From NCBI GenBank assembly GCA_947069175.1, contig CAMTDV010000003.1, forward strand, positions 83,093,014-83,157,013: DNA of 64,000 nucleotides, read 5' to 3'. Shown piece after piece: positions 36,101 to 43,044 of this stretch (position 1 is the first letter of the stretch; each line of letters opens with the position of its first letter). Below the pieces are notes generated by a model. The model worked only from the letters and a program-made list of their open reading frames with translations. It was not told the origin of the DNA and ran no database searches. The stretch is from Scalesia atractyloides (lineage: Eukaryota; Streptophyta; Magnoliopsida; Asterales; Asteraceae). The position numbers and the translations under genes are program-made.

Positions 36101-39100
36101 GGTGGTACACGTCAATTCTCATGGGCTTCCACTCAAAACGTGGTCTATGGTCATTGCAACCGATGTGGTATTGGTCACCTACCCTCACAGTGCCCAAACT
36201 AGCAGAATCAATCTCGCCTTGCACCACAAGCCAATTTTGCTGCTTATTCAGATGTTGGTTCTTCTACTGGCACTGCTTGGAAGCCTGATACTGGTGCCTC
36301 TCATCATGCCACTCCAGATCTATCTAGCTTGGACAACTCTGAGGCATACTATGGTAAAGATTCATTACTTGTTGGTAACGGTACTTCAATACCTATATTT
36401 CATATTGGTTCTTCCAACATCTACTCATCCAACAAAACTTTTGAACTTTCTGACATTCTTCATGTTCCTGAACTAAAACAAAATCTTTTATCTGTTAAAA
36501 AATTTTGTCTTGATAATGATGTCTTCTTTGAGTTTCACTCTTCTTATTTTGTTGTGAAGGACGAGTCTACCCGAACTACCCTACTTAAGGGCCCCAGTGA
36601 GCAGGGTTTATACTCCATCCGCCTTCCACATTTCAAGTCTCTACCTAAGGTTGCCTTCACTGCTGTCAAAGCTTCTTCGAATATTTGGCATCAACGTTTA
36701 GGACACCCTCATGCTCAAGTTTTTCGATCAATTGTTTCCCATTGTTTGTTACCTGTTTCGGACAAATTAAATAATGAATTGTGTTCTTCTTGTCAAATGG
36801 GAAAATCTTCCAAATTATCTTTATCTGATTCCACTTTTCGTACCAATAATATTTTAGATCTTGTTTATTGTGATGTTTGGGGTCCTTCTCCCTCACCGTC
36901 TCTTGATGGTCACCGTTATTTCTTGTTATGTGTTGATCATTGTACTCATTATATGTGGATTTATCATTTAACCCAAAAATCTGATGTTTATCTTACCTTA
37001 ACAAACTTCATCATTATGGCTGAACGCCAATTTAATACCAAATTAAAATGCATCCAATCAGATTGGGGCGGGGAATTTCGACCCCTTACCAACCTGTGTC
37101 GCAACCTTGGCATCATTCATCGACGTTCTTGTCCACACAAGCGAACAAAATGGCATTGTTGAACGTCGTCATCGTCATGTTGTGGAAACTGGACTATCTC
37201 TCTTGGCTCATTCCAGTCTTCCTCAACGTTTCTGGCATTTTGCCTTTAAAACAACGGTATACTTAATTAACCGGCTACCCTCTCGCGTCTCCTCCAACAA
37301 ATCTCCCTTTGAACATGTCTTTAAACGTAAACCTGATTACTCGTTCCTAATCTTTGGCTCTCAATGCTTTCCTTACCTTCGCCCGTATAGTCGTCACAAA
37401 ATTGAATTTCGTTCTCTCCTTGTGTCTTCCTAGGCTATAGCCTTTCTCACCACGGTTATCGGTGCTTTGATCCTTCCACTGAACGTATCTATATAGCTCG
37501 ACATGTTCGCTTCAATGAACAAGTTTTTCCCTATCAACCGTCACCTACTCCATCACCACAACCTGCTTCCCCATACATCTCCATTTTTCCCAATCCTCCA
37601 CTTGGCTTCCCACCAGAACCCACCCAACCTTCACAACCACCACCGGCTTCACCTCCAACACCTCTCTCACCACCGTCCCCTCCACATACACCTCCTCCGT
37701 CACCTAACATCCCGAATCCGCCACCACCAACACCTCCTCAACCCAATCCGACTCCCATACCAAATCCGATACCAAATCCGCCACCACCTCTACCTTCTAC
37801 CCAATCACAGCAGGCCCAACGCACCAGGCCGTCTAACCTTCGTCCCAATCCAAAACAACCTGATCGTTACAATCCTGCTGCCTAACCGCCACCACATCTT
37901 CTTCTTCACCTATTGAACCGACCCGTTTTACCGTTGCTAACAAGTATGCTGAATGGCACCAGGCTATGTCTGATGAGTTGGACGCGCTTCATAGAAATGG
38001 CACGTGGACACTTGTGCCCCCTATACCTAATGCCAATATTGTTTATTGTAAATGGGTTTACAGGCTAAAAACAGATGAACATGGTAAGATTATCAGGTAC
38101 AAAGCCCGGCTTGTTGCCAAGGGTTTTCACCAACAGCATGGTGTGGATTATCATGAGACTTTCAGCCCGGTCATTAAATCTGCTACCATTCGCATCGTCT
38201 TATCTTTGGCTGTCACAAATAAACGGCCTCTCCGGCAGTTGGATATCCAAACTGCTTTCCTGCATGGCGATCTTGAAGAAGCAGTATATATGCGCCAACC
38301 TAAGGGCTTCGTTGATCCTGCTAAGCCTCAACATGTGTGTTTATTAAACAAGTCCTTGTACGGTCTTAAACAGGCCCCTCGTGCCTGGTTCAACAAGCTG
38401 TCCACAGCCCTTCATCAGTTAGGGTTCTACGGGTCCAAAACTGATCCATCATTGTTTATCCTTCATTCCTCGGGCTCTCTTGTTTATCTACTTGTTTATG
38501 TTGATGATATCATTATTACGGGCAATAATTCCACCGCAGTTGCAAAGATAATTGAACAACTTCATTTGCTCTTTGCGCTTAAGGATATGGGCCAATTACA
38601 TTACTTTCTGGGGGTTGAGGTTGTTCACAAAGGCCATGATTTAATTCTTTTGCAAGGCAAATACATTGGTGATATTTTGCACAAGGCTGGTTTGGCAGAT
38701 TGCAAACCAATTTCTACTCCCATGAGCACCTCTTCTGTTTTATTGCCGGATGATAGCCCCTTACTTGATGATCCTTCTAGGTACAGGCAAACGGTCGGTG
38801 CTCTTCAGTATGTCACTCTCTCTCGCCCTGATATTGCATTTGCTGTGAACAAGGTTTGTCAGTTCATGCATGCTCCCACTGAAAACCACTGGGCTGGTGT
38901 TAAACGAATTTTGCGTTATCTCAAAGGTACACTTAATATGGGACTATGGATTCGTCACAATACAGGTTATCGGCTACAGGCATTTACAGACTCACATTGG
39001 TCCACCAATCTTCAAGCGTTCTCGGACTCTGATTGGGCTGGCTGCCCAATCGATCGTCGATCAACGGGGGGATTTGCTATCTATCTAGGTTCTAATCTCA

Positions 39101-40520
39101 TTTCTTGGTCTGCTCGTAAACAGAAAACTGTTTCTCGCTCTTCAACAGAATCTGAGTACAAAGCCATTGCGGATACAGTTGCAGAATTAATTTGGCTAAA
39201 GTCTCTTCTTCGAGAACTTGGTTTGGTTAGTGAAGCACCTACACTTTGGTGTGATAACCTTGGAGCAACTTATCTCACAGCCAATCCAGTTTTTCGTGCT
39301 AGAACAAAACATGTTGAAGTTGGCTATCATTTTGTTCGTGAACAAGTTACTAAGGGAAAGCTCAGTGTCAAATTTATCTCCACAAGAGATCAAATAGCCG
39401 ATATCTTTACAAAGCCTTTATCTTCTCAGAAATTTGAGTTCCTCAGATCCAAGTTGCAGATTGCTAACCACCCTGAACTTGCGGGGGAATATTAGACTAT
39501 GTCGGCTAATAGTTTAGTTAATTTATTAATATTCCTAATTGTCTAGGGTATCAAGATGTAATTAGTATCTTTATATATTTGGTTGTAATTCTCTTCATAA
39601 TACAACATACGAAACCCTTTCACATTCTGATTACCCTTTCACATTCTGATTCGCATCGTGCGGACGAATTTTACTAGTTTTTGTTATTTTAAGTTATTTT
39701 CGCTTCTTGATACTGATTTTGTTTGTTACCAAACAGAATACGATCAAACAGGTTGCTCCCCTCATGGATATTGAGGATTTGATCCCTCTCCTTAACACAA
39801 ACCGTTTTATATCTGATCACAGGTACATACATCGGTGAAAATAGTAATAATAACAGTAGTACTAGCAGTTGCAGTAGTAATAATAAAAATAATAATATAC
39901 TTCTCGTACGTTTGATGCTTTTTGACATCAAAATCATGTGGCTTTCTTCTTTTATCCTTTTCAGGAGTGACTATCAAGATTTTCTTAGAGATCTTGCGAG
40001 GCAGTTTATTCAGCATCTGGCTTCCAGAGTTGATACATACATGGCATCAATAATACAGGTCTTAAATTAAAACGAAAAGCAATAGCGTATAAAAATATTA
40101 TAAATAGACGTGTATAACCTATCTGCCATAGAATCAAATTATTCTAATTCCGTATTTGTGTAGGCTTTTGATGCTCCTTGGCCCGCCATCCAGGCAAATG
40201 CCATTTATTTGTCCAGCAGCATGCTTGCTTTAACTGATGATCAACACATTTCAGCATCTTATTATCATCAGGTGGGCCCCTCTCTCCTAATTAAAGAATA
40301 AAAATCACCTATAACACACACATATTGTACTGAAAGATGCAAAATGTTTTTTTAGGTTTTCGGGTTGTTGGTGAGCAAAGGAAGTCGTTCTACAGATGCG
40401 ATGGTGAGAGCAACTTGTTCTTCAGCGTTAGGCATGCTATTGAAGTCTACGAATTTGGTTTCGTGGAGAGCTGATCGGCTCGATCATTCGGACTCTGGCA
40501 GATGCAGTATCGATTCATAA
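11066..40520 (+). CDS. SGR6: SHOOT GRAVITROPISM 6-like HEAT-repeat protein (MROH1 family), 50 exons, two frameshifts
   Basis: Whole-gene entry; exon positions are in the four block entries below. The spliced coding sequence is 5,171 nt, 5,169 nt (1,722 codons plus stop) if two apparent single-base insertions are discounted. It matches the plant SGR6 protein along its whole length, from [12 protein letters not shown] to the C-terminal [12 protein letters not shown] and SWRAERLD-like end (here SWRADRLD). SGR6 is a large armadillo/HEAT solenoid; in Arabidopsis it is needed for shoot gravitropism and is linked to vacuolar membrane dynamics, and its animal relative is MROH1. Every junction is GT-AG. 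The gene spans 29.5 kb because introns 15, 24 and 46 hold copia elements. Frameshifts in exon 28 (A-run 26390-26401) and exon 46 (about 34183-34186) would truncate the protein at about residue 846. The rest of the frame is intact, so this is either a recent lesion or an assembly error. Confidence 0.9.
11548..11702. mobile_element. Foldback MITE in SGR6 intron 3
   Basis: The left arm (ATACACGATACTCTTTAACC, with TAAAAACG and GAAGTAAAGT following) is mirrored by a right arm whose reverse complement reads GGTACACAATACTCTCAACT, then TAAAAACCG and GAAGTAAAGT. The loop is only a few tens of bases, so the transcript would form a near-perfect hairpin. No target duplication was settled. Confidence 0.6.
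12138..12505. mobile_element. Foldback repeat in SGR6 intron 4
   Basis: Terminal arms TTAAAATGTGCGCATC (left) and, on the reverse complement of the right end, TTAAAATGTGTTATGC enclose GC-containing words (ATGCGTGATGCGC and its inverse GCGCACGCATCACGCAT). The CG-rich arms stand out in an AT-rich intron. It is non-coding and looks like a dispersed inverted-repeat element. Confidence 0.5.
13615..14027. mobile_element. hAT-like MITE in SGR6 intron 9 (TSD gttatttt/gttattta)
   Basis: The terminal inverted repeat CTATGCAGTTAATA at 13615 pairs with TATTAACTGCATAG at 14014-14027. The flanks GTTATTTT (13607-13614) and GTTATTTA (14028-14035) match in 7 of 8 bases, the size of an hAT target duplication. 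The interior repeats the phrase ACCGATAT and its complement many times, the subterminal-repeat pattern of hAT-derived MITEs. It is non-coding. Confidence 0.7.
15332..15457 (-). repeat. Copia A 3' LTR
   Basis: 126 bp. It aligns with 19856-19966 except for a 4-bp and an 11-bp stretch present only here (around GGCAAGATAAG and TTATTTAAGACC) and a few substitutions. Confidence 0.85.
15452..18765 (-). pseudogene. Copia A pol (protease, integrase, RT, RNase H)
   Basis: Broken pol in several frames. Protease: [15 protein letters not shown] (18389-18706). Integrase core: [13 protein letters not shown] and [18 protein letters not shown] (17722-18027). A proline-rich linker lies at 17060-17430 in the pol frame. 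[22 protein letters not shown] (16720-16968), then [19 protein letters not shown] and the catalytic [11 protein letters not shown] (16214-16696). RNase [20 protein letters not shown] (15813-16217), and the final [14 protein letters not shown] (15452-15646). About 18060-18180 appears internally deleted. It cannot make a full polyprotein. Confidence 0.85.
18766..19754 (-). pseudogene. Copia A gag
   Basis: The 19140-19754 frame starts [20 protein letters not shown] and contains the copia Gag core ([20 protein letters not shown], then [12 protein letters not shown] and [20 protein letters not shown]). A one-base loss near 19150 shifts the frame into 18766-19143, which holds the Gln/Asn-rich C-terminus and reaches the zinc knuckle near 18770 (HCNRCG in the other frame). 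It is the homologue of the gag at 35138-36202. Confidence 0.85.
19856..19966 (-). repeat. Copia A 5' LTR
   Basis: 111 bp. It is immediately followed on the minus strand by the tRNA-Met-type primer-binding site (TGGTGTCAGAGCC; the usual form has A in place of the second G of GGTG). Confidence 0.85.
20445..20675 (-). mobile_element. tRNA-derived SINE in intron 15
   Basis: Read on the minus strand it begins near CCCATGACATTATAGCCCAG, has an A-box-like TAGCCCAGTGACATATTGG and a B-box GGTTCGATTCC, and ends in a poly(A) tail (the T run at 20444-20458). It is flanked by a near-perfect duplication: ACTTAAAAGGGAAACTCT (20427-20444) and ACTTAAAGGGAAATTCT (20676-20692). Pol III promoter boxes, an A tail and long flanking repeats identify a SINE of about 230 bp. 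It was copied by LINE machinery from elsewhere. Confidence 0.85.
20753..20971 (-). CDS. Short ORF of unknown nature in intron 15
   Basis: A 72-codon frame, basic and aromatic-rich in its middle ([17 protein letters not shown], then [20 protein letters not shown]). Its composition looks more protein-like than the surrounding chance frames, but I do not recognise a family. No introns, promoter or partner frame are apparent, and it lies antisense in an SGR6 intron next to the SINE. It may be a captured exon or a fragment of a mobile element. Confidence 0.2.
   Translation of the reverse strand: MKMSKKSYEPLDYDTYPAPMRVYSRRKKSNGARSAQGNSLERLCTFYGSQFDPFKPDQEYEEIKGQGCCKVW
21152..23885 (+). CDS. SGR6: SGR6 exons 16-24
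   Basis: Exons: 21152-21328, 21427-21516, 21629-21694, 21842-21940, 22027-22101, 23136-23195, 23295-23384, 23544-23665, 23756-23885 (909 nt, codons 422-724). Exon 16 follows the 6-kb copia-bearing intron and encodes [19 protein letters not shown], one of the most conserved parts of the family. Later segments: [75 protein letters not shown] and [11 protein letters not shown]. No lesions were seen in this block. An hAT-like MITE lies in intron 20 and a copia element in intron 24. Confidence 0.9.
22200..22852. mobile_element. hAT-like MITE in intron 20 (8-bp TSD gctgctag)
   Basis: A perfect 8-bp duplication GCTGCTAG lies at 22192-22199 and 22853-22860. Terminal repeats: CCGGCCTTTAAACGAATCGAA at the left (first 20 bases match best) and, on the reverse complement of the right end, TAGGCCTATAAACAAACCGA. 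The interior is packed with GAACACGAAC/GTTCGTT words in both orientations, typical hAT subterminal repeats. It has no transposase. The small frame at 22003-22428 runs from exon 20 into this element and is not a gene. Confidence 0.85.
23916..24074 (+). repeat. Copia B 5' LTR
   Basis: 159 bp from TATTAGACCG to TGAGTTTTATT, next to the primer-binding site. Confidence 0.85.
24143..25411 (+). pseudogene. Copia B RT/RNase H remnant
   Basis: It reads from the middle of RT ([20 protein letters not shown]), through [13 protein letters not shown] and the catalytic [13 protein letters not shown], into RNase H ([19 protein letters not shown], then [20 protein letters not shown]). Compared with copia C, a codon is inserted after QAPR (QAPRCAWFN) and a TGA replaces a cysteine codon at about 25166, after which the frame continues to the end ([17 protein letters not shown]). 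It has no protease or integrase and cannot mobilise itself. Confidence 0.85.
25406..25562 (+). repeat. Copia B 3' LTR
   Basis: 157 bp from TATTAGACCG to TGAGTTTGATT, followed by the TCCTA duplication and, 36 bp later, SGR6 exon 25. Confidence 0.85.
25603..34210 (+). CDS. SGR6: SGR6 exons 25-46 (two +1 frameshifts)
   Basis: Exons: 25603-25682, 25800-25935, 26061-26142, 26343-26489, 26601-26681, 27210-27310, 27379-27617, 28565-28674, 28781-28909, 30031-30105, 30211-30344, 30426-30498, 30613-30744, 31648-31829, 31908-32030, 32853-32913, 33004-33099, 33261-33361, 33465-33687, 33768-33839, 33956-34051, 34138-34210. In exon 28 the frame reads [15 protein letters not shown] and meets a TGA at 26411-26413; one base fewer in the A-rich stretch 26390-26401 restores [11 protein letters not shown] onward. 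In exon 46 the frame [11 protein letters not shown] is followed, one base out of frame, by ISVRQACR. Between the lesions the reading is intact ([58 protein letters not shown]). Confidence 0.88.
26711..27147. mobile_element. Foldback MITE, copy 1 (intron 29)
   Basis: About 437 bp. The left end GAGTAAAATGCCATTTTC is mirrored at the right end by GAAAATGGCATTTTACTC. The inverted arms extend about 200 bp (left TTTTGCGACTTTCGTCCAAA against right TTTGGATGAAAGTCGCAAAA). A second copy sits in intron 39 of the same gene. It is non-coding; the transcript would fold into a long hairpin. Confidence 0.75.
27850..28290. repeat. Dispersed non-coding repeat in intron 31
   Basis: It contains a C-rich/G-rich hairpin (CCCCCCCTCCGCGTTGCGGCGGGGG, first 20 bases self-pairing) and two similar copies of a phrase of about 60 bp around AACCACACATGCACGTTGCGCC (near 28017 and 28079). 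The GTTGCGGCG word recalls the CCGCAACGCGG word in the tandem repeat at 34.6 kb. The ORFs here are not protein-like. Confidence 0.4.
29078..29784. mobile_element. Foldback MITE in intron 33, split by another insertion
   Basis: The left end AGTAAAGTACACAGATAGTC mirrors the right end, whose reverse complement begins GTAAAGTACATGGATAGTCC; both continue with GTGG/ATGG, TTTTGGATTT and GGTCCCTA-type blocks. An unrelated piece interrupts the loop (about 29298-29480, see next entry). Confidence 0.65.
29298..29480 (-). mobile_element. RTE-like LINE/SINE 3' tail inside the foldback element
   Basis: On the minus strand the sequence ends in a short (ATG)n tail (CATCATCATCATCATCAT on plus, from about 29300), preceded by the widespread plant phrase whose plus form is GTAGGGTCTGAGGAGGGTAA and TAGAGAGGCTGCTTCC. 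I know that phrase plus an ATG-type tail from 3' ends of plant RTE-type retroelements, so the family is an informed guess. Confidence 0.4.
30784..31586. mobile_element. Foldback MITE in intron 37, low-complexity core
   Basis: The left end TAGTAATCAAGTTTTAGGAG pairs with the right end AATCCTGAAACTTGGTTACTA read in reverse; AGGTCACT is repeated in inverted form near both ends. The core (about 30980-31400) is an AT-rich imperfect palindrome made of AAAATTGCGAAAATTT-like units and their complements. Confidence 0.65.
32089..32506. mobile_element. Foldback MITE, copy 2 (intron 39)
   Basis: Same family as 26711-27147. Ends are CAAAATGCCATTTTCGTCCC and GGGACCAAAATGGCATTTTA. The arms share TTTTGCGACTTTCGTCC and TTTTTCCGCATCTGGATCCA with copy 1. 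Downstream, about 32570-32690, a phrase around CATGTAATGCAACATATGTA is repeated in tandem about 65 bp apart. Confidence 0.75.
34440..34870. repeat. Degenerate tandem repeat in intron 46
   Basis: Same family as 10055-10560: repeated phrases CAGTTGGTCTATGTTTTGAC, GGGTCAAATATAATACGTTT and TTTACGTCTCGACGTAAATT at intervals of about 70-90 bp, about five units. It directly precedes the copia C insertion. Confidence 0.7.
34884..35045 (+). repeat. Copia C 5' LTR
   Basis: 162 bp, TATTAGACTATGTCGGC to CACATTCTGATT. It contains a 22-bp direct duplication near its end (CCCTTTCACATTCTGATTA is repeated once). Confidence 0.9.
35138..36202 (+). CDS. Copia C gag
   Basis: 354 codons, most likely translated from the internal ATG at 35153 ([20 protein letters not shown]), the position homologous to the start in element A. 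It has the copia Gag core ([47 protein letters not shown]), a Gln/Ser/Ala repeat (three to four copies of QQFSAP at about residues 230-255), a Gly/Arg/Ser-rich basic stretch, and a zinc knuckle [13 protein letters not shown] near the end. It ends in TAG (about 36200); the same frame continues open into protease, so the TAG separates gag from pol. Confidence 0.85.
   Translation: MQINPMAAILTFSNQEKTTHNSHKFAFTLKPTNYGYWRSMIESFLTSHNLFGYVDGTIPCPEQKVTVEAATTDNPSYSPWISNDAHIRTLIISTVSEDSYQHVQGKTSREVWLSLERAYAPVTASHEFTLKNQLLRITQKGDEKPADYLCRAQEYATALANIGEPVKDKDLVMLTLAGLREEYNGLKGNLLARSPPVSFNEIHALLCDHDYLITTTLNSNPKAFFAAPQQFSAPAQQFSAPTQQFSAPAPVSQQFSLPTQPTLDQLQQQLQNIQLMASQFGQQLNPRPQAYYGSRSFSNNRSGRNSRGNSRGAFNPRSRDNGGTRQFSWASTQNVVYGHCNRCGIGHLPSQCPN
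36203..37965 (+). pseudogene. Copia C protease, integrase and linker (frame-broken)
   Basis: Protease active site [15 protein letters not shown] lies near 36280, in the gag frame. Integrase zinc domain: [13 protein letters not shown] with H and H, then [11 protein letters not shown] (36680-36820). Integrase core: [23 protein letters not shown], then [18 protein letters not shown]. Two bases appear lost at about 37135 (CACACA context), which shifts the frame to 37107-37433. A further break near 37410 moves to a proline-rich linker frame (37440-37885) that ends in TAA, and the RT frame follows. Confidence 0.85.
37966..39495 (+). CDS. Copia C reverse transcriptase and RNase H (intact frame)
   Basis: 509 uninterrupted codons. 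RT begins [20 protein letters not shown] and includes [60 protein letters not shown] and the catalytic [13 protein letters not shown]. RNase H includes [40 protein letters not shown] and [20 protein letters not shown]. It ends [17 protein letters not shown]...ELAGEY, stopping at the 3' LTR border. Alone it lacks the preceding polyprotein, so activity is doubtful, but the domain itself shows no lesion. Confidence 0.9.
   Translation: MSDELDALHRNGTWTLVPPIPNANIVYCKWVYRLKTDEHGKIIRYKARLVAKGFHQQHGVDYHETFSPVIKSATIRIVLSLAVTNKRPLRQLDIQTAFLHGDLEEAVYMRQPKGFVDPAKPQHVCLLNKSLYGLKQAPRAWFNKLSTALHQLGFYGSKTDPSLFILHSSGSLVYLLVYVDDIIITGNNSTAVAKIIEQLHLLFALKDMGQLHYFLGVEVVHKGHDLILLQGKYIGDILHKAGLADCKPISTPMSTSSVLLPDDSPLLDDPSRYRQTVGALQYVTLSRPDIAFAVNKVCQFMHAPTENHWAGVKRILRYLKGTLNMGLWIRHNTGYRLQAFTDSHWSTNLQAFSDSDWAGCPIDRRSTGGFAIYLGSNLISWSARKQKTVSRSSTESEYKAIADTVAELIWLKSLLRELGLVSEAPTLWCDNLGATYLTANPVFRARTKHVEVGYHFVREQVTKGKLSVKFISTRDQIADIFTKPLSSQKFEFLRSKLQIANHPELAGEY
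39490..39651 (+). repeat. Copia C 3' LTR
   Basis: 162 bp with no difference from the 5' LTR that I could find. It is followed by CGCAT and, 80 bp later, SGR6 exon 47. Confidence 0.9.
39737..40520 (+). CDS. SGR6: SGR6 exons 47-50 and stop codon
   Basis: Exons: 39737-39822, 39965-40058, 40164-40271, 40356-40520 (TAA 40518-40520). They follow the third copia element. Encoded segments: [58 protein letters not shown] and [18 protein letters not shown]. The last exon has 54 codons and a stop, and its C-terminus ([14 protein letters not shown]) is the family's usual end. The 3' UTR should run into 40521-40800; I saw no canonical AATAAA there. Confidence 0.9.
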
Positions 40521-41855
40521 TCTATAGTAGCAGGAGGTAACATGATTTCTGTAAATGTTAATCAGTTTTGAAATGATTCATTACCCCCCAATGAATCATG
40601 GAATGGCAAGATTGGCCCTTTATCTTTGTAGTGTGTTTTGGCATGTAAAGTTGTTACCCTATGAGTATTGTAAAGCTTAGTTTTTGCTGTGTGCATAGGT
40701 ATACCTGAGAAAGCAGAAAGGGTTTGAAGTTCTAGCTTTGTATAGTTATGTTTTAGAATTTGTGTTGTAATTTTGTAGATTAAAATCGAGTTGGACGACC
40801 GAACTTCTATGGGAATTATGAAATTGCAGTTACAGGCGCCAAGTTGAATGGGTTGAGTTACGAGTTAAAAGATCTAACACCTAATTTCTTTTTTGTTTCA
40901 AATTTGTTATTACGTTGAAGTCACCGCGTTGATCATTGGAGCATTTTTGGCCAACACAAACGCAAGTTAAAAGAGGATTGTGATAATGTTTTCATAAAGA
41001 ACAGAGGATTGCAACTTTTAAAAGGTGTTCTTAAAATAAAGCTAAGGTTTGAAAGCTGGCTTTCACTGGCTTTAAAATTTGTGATGGGTAATCTGCCGGC
41101 GCAAATTGCGTTTTGCATGATCTCTTTGATTAGCAAGGTATTAGATGGGTCATGTGAGTTTTTTGGCAACGGATTTCAAGTTTCAACAGACTATTGTCTG
41201 GAAATATAAACCGTTAAAGAAAAAATAAATAAATTAAGTTAAGCGGAAAAAAAGAATTCAAGTTGAATAATAAAAAAACAAATAAAAATACCCAAAAGGT
41301 AACTACTAGAAGGATTAAATTTTAAACTAAACAAAGATTTAAAATTAAAACACGAAAATAAAATAATGAAAAAAACGAATAAAAGAATTAATTATAATGA
41401 AAAGTGAAATTACAAGAAAAAAAAAGGAGGTCGAACATATAGATATATAAATAAATATATAGAAACAAGCAAAGGAACTACATGTCTACATACCAACCAC
41501 TAGATCAATCAACACTAAGGGTGGAAAGGGTGTTTTGTATGTGGGGAGTGATAACCTATCTACCTCATAGCTTATGTCATGTTAACTTTCTTTTTCACTT
41601 TTCATTTTGCACTCAAATACTAGGATGCTTCCCACGTGAGGAGTCTATTTTTTATTATTTATTTCTACAAATTATGCATAAATAAATAAAACATATTTTA
41701 AACAAAATAAAACTACACTTAACAAAAAAAAAGACATTACATTGAATTAAAATAAATAAAATTACATTGAAATAAAAATAAGACAGTACATTAAAATATA
41801 ATAAATAAAATGACATTAAAATAAAAAAACCATTTTAAAACTAAAATCCATTTAA
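40521..41855. other. SGR6 3' flank and AT-rich intergenic DNA
   Basis: It begins with the SGR6 3' UTR (end unknown) and becomes strongly A-rich from about 41220. The frames at 40933-41209 and 41482-41685 show no recognisable protein. Around 41516-41560 a phrase like CTAAGGGTGGAAAGGGTGTTTTG might be a transposon end related to the Harbinger fragment, but I found no matching partner. Confidence 0.4.
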
Positions 41856-42260
41856 CTATTTTTCGTCGAAATCCGCCAAAAGGTAGGGTAAATCTAGTTC
41901 TCCAAGATGCTCCACGATATCACATTTTAGTCTCCAATGCGTATCTTCATCAATGAGCTCGTTAAAAACAATATCACTGAAAACGGGCTCGACTGGAGGA
42001 TCCCGAATGTGTACCAGTGCTATTGCGTTTCCGTCGTCTTTTGAAATCATGTTATGTATATTAATTCGCGTACATATGACATACCTAATCTTTTTTACAC
42101 TCATAGCACGCATTGGTCGATTAAGTATACCCCACTTTGACATTAACACACCAAAAGCCCGTTACACGTCTTTTCTTGCGCATCGTGTTGTCTCTTGAAC
42201 TTCTTTTCGTTCGGAATGTAAGGATATGGAAATGATTTCACAAACCCGGACCAGGTAGGG
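41856..42260 (-). pseudogene. PIF/Harbinger transposase C-terminal fragment
   Basis: The minus strand encodes the end of a HARBI1-like DDE nuclease. The region around 42150-42190 still reads ARKDV*RAFGVL (stop inside), then MSKWGILNRPMRAMSVKKI and INIHNMISKDDGNA, the LHNMI-type motif that marks these proteins. It ends in a helical tail (HWRLKCDIVEHLGELDLPYL). Upstream, PYIPNEKKFKRQ is out of frame. No N-terminal catalytic part and no terminal repeats were found, so it is a dead fragment. Confidence 0.65.
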
Positions 42261-42663
42261 TAGATTCTGCTACACCTTGATTTCCCGATGGCCCCGGACT
42301 TCGGGTTTATGTGTGACGATTGATATCAGTTATCACAATAAACAATGGAAGATGGAATAAAAGTAAAGCAATAAACGTAAAAGCTTGAATATAACAAATA
42401 AAATTATACAAGCTGTTCGTACAAAATATCCATATGCAGATCGAAATAAAAAGCCACTTTAGACTAATAGGGTCTTTTTCGTGGAGTTGCAAGTTCCAAT
42501 ATCTAAGACCAAGCCCGCTCCAGCCTATTTCGTATTTGTTTATTAACCCAGGTTTAGTCTTTTGAAAATTCCTCAGTTTTCACTAATAATTACAATTAAC
42601 CGACCCTTTTGAAAATCTTCTCAAAATTTATTTGATACCATTTGGTATATCATTTTTAATATA

Positions 42664-43015
42664 TTATAACAAAATCATATGGAATGTGTAATCAAGTAAT
42701 GAATTTATATTAAATGTGTAATCACAGGATATTCAAAATCATATAGTTATGTGTTGGGTATTCAAGAATCCTGTAATGTGTATTCAAAATCTTGTAATCT
42801 TTTTAAGAAAGATATATCAATAGGCTGCTCGAATTAAAGAGAATGAAATGTGCGTTAATAAGGTGTATTTTTTGTTCTTTTTTTTTGTAAAATATTAACT
42901 TATGAAAAAGTTATAGTCCTTTGAAAATCAAAATCTTACGTATGAAAAAATATAGTCGTTTGAAAATCAACAGGAAAGTTGTTTCAAGTGAGAAATGACT
43001 AAATTATTTTTATTA
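42664..43015. repeat. Dispersed repeat, copy 2 (diverged)
   Basis: Same repeat as 1375-1731 and 43045-43420, direct orientation, with the shared phrases ATCAAGTAATGAATTTATAT, GGCTGCTCGAATTAAAGAGA and GAGAAATGACTAAATT. Confidence 0.65.
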
Positions 43016-43044
43016 CCTATTCCGCTACGGGTCGGGGTGTGACA
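43016..43044 (+). repeat. LTR-end remnant between two repeat copies
   Basis: The segment TTCCGCTACGGGTCGGGGTG and following TGACA match the 3' ends of the gypsy LTRs at 1374, 52828 and 58363. Only about 30 bp remain. Confidence 0.55.

Larger units (their letters stand above)
34884..39651 (+). mobile_element. Ty1/copia element C (Ale-like), intron 46, identical LTRs
   Basis: Full-length 4.77-kb element in sense orientation. LTRs 34884-35045 and 39490-39651, both 162 bp and identical by eye. 5-bp target duplication CGCAT at 34879-34883 and 39652-39656. Primer-binding site TGGTATCAGAGCC at 35046-35058; polypurine tract TTGCGGGGGAA ends at 39489. LTRs start TATTAGAC and end CTGATT, not TG...CA. 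Identical LTRs imply a recent insertion, yet the coding region has an in-frame stop after gag and about three frame breaks in pol. Confidence 0.95.

Noticed and set aside
11066..40520. Identification as GCN1/ILITYHIA, another large plant HEAT-repeat protein
   Set aside because: The conserved phrases ([43 protein letters not shown]) and the C-terminus fit SGR6/MROH1, and the total of about 1,722 codons is far below the roughly 2,600 of ILITYHIA.
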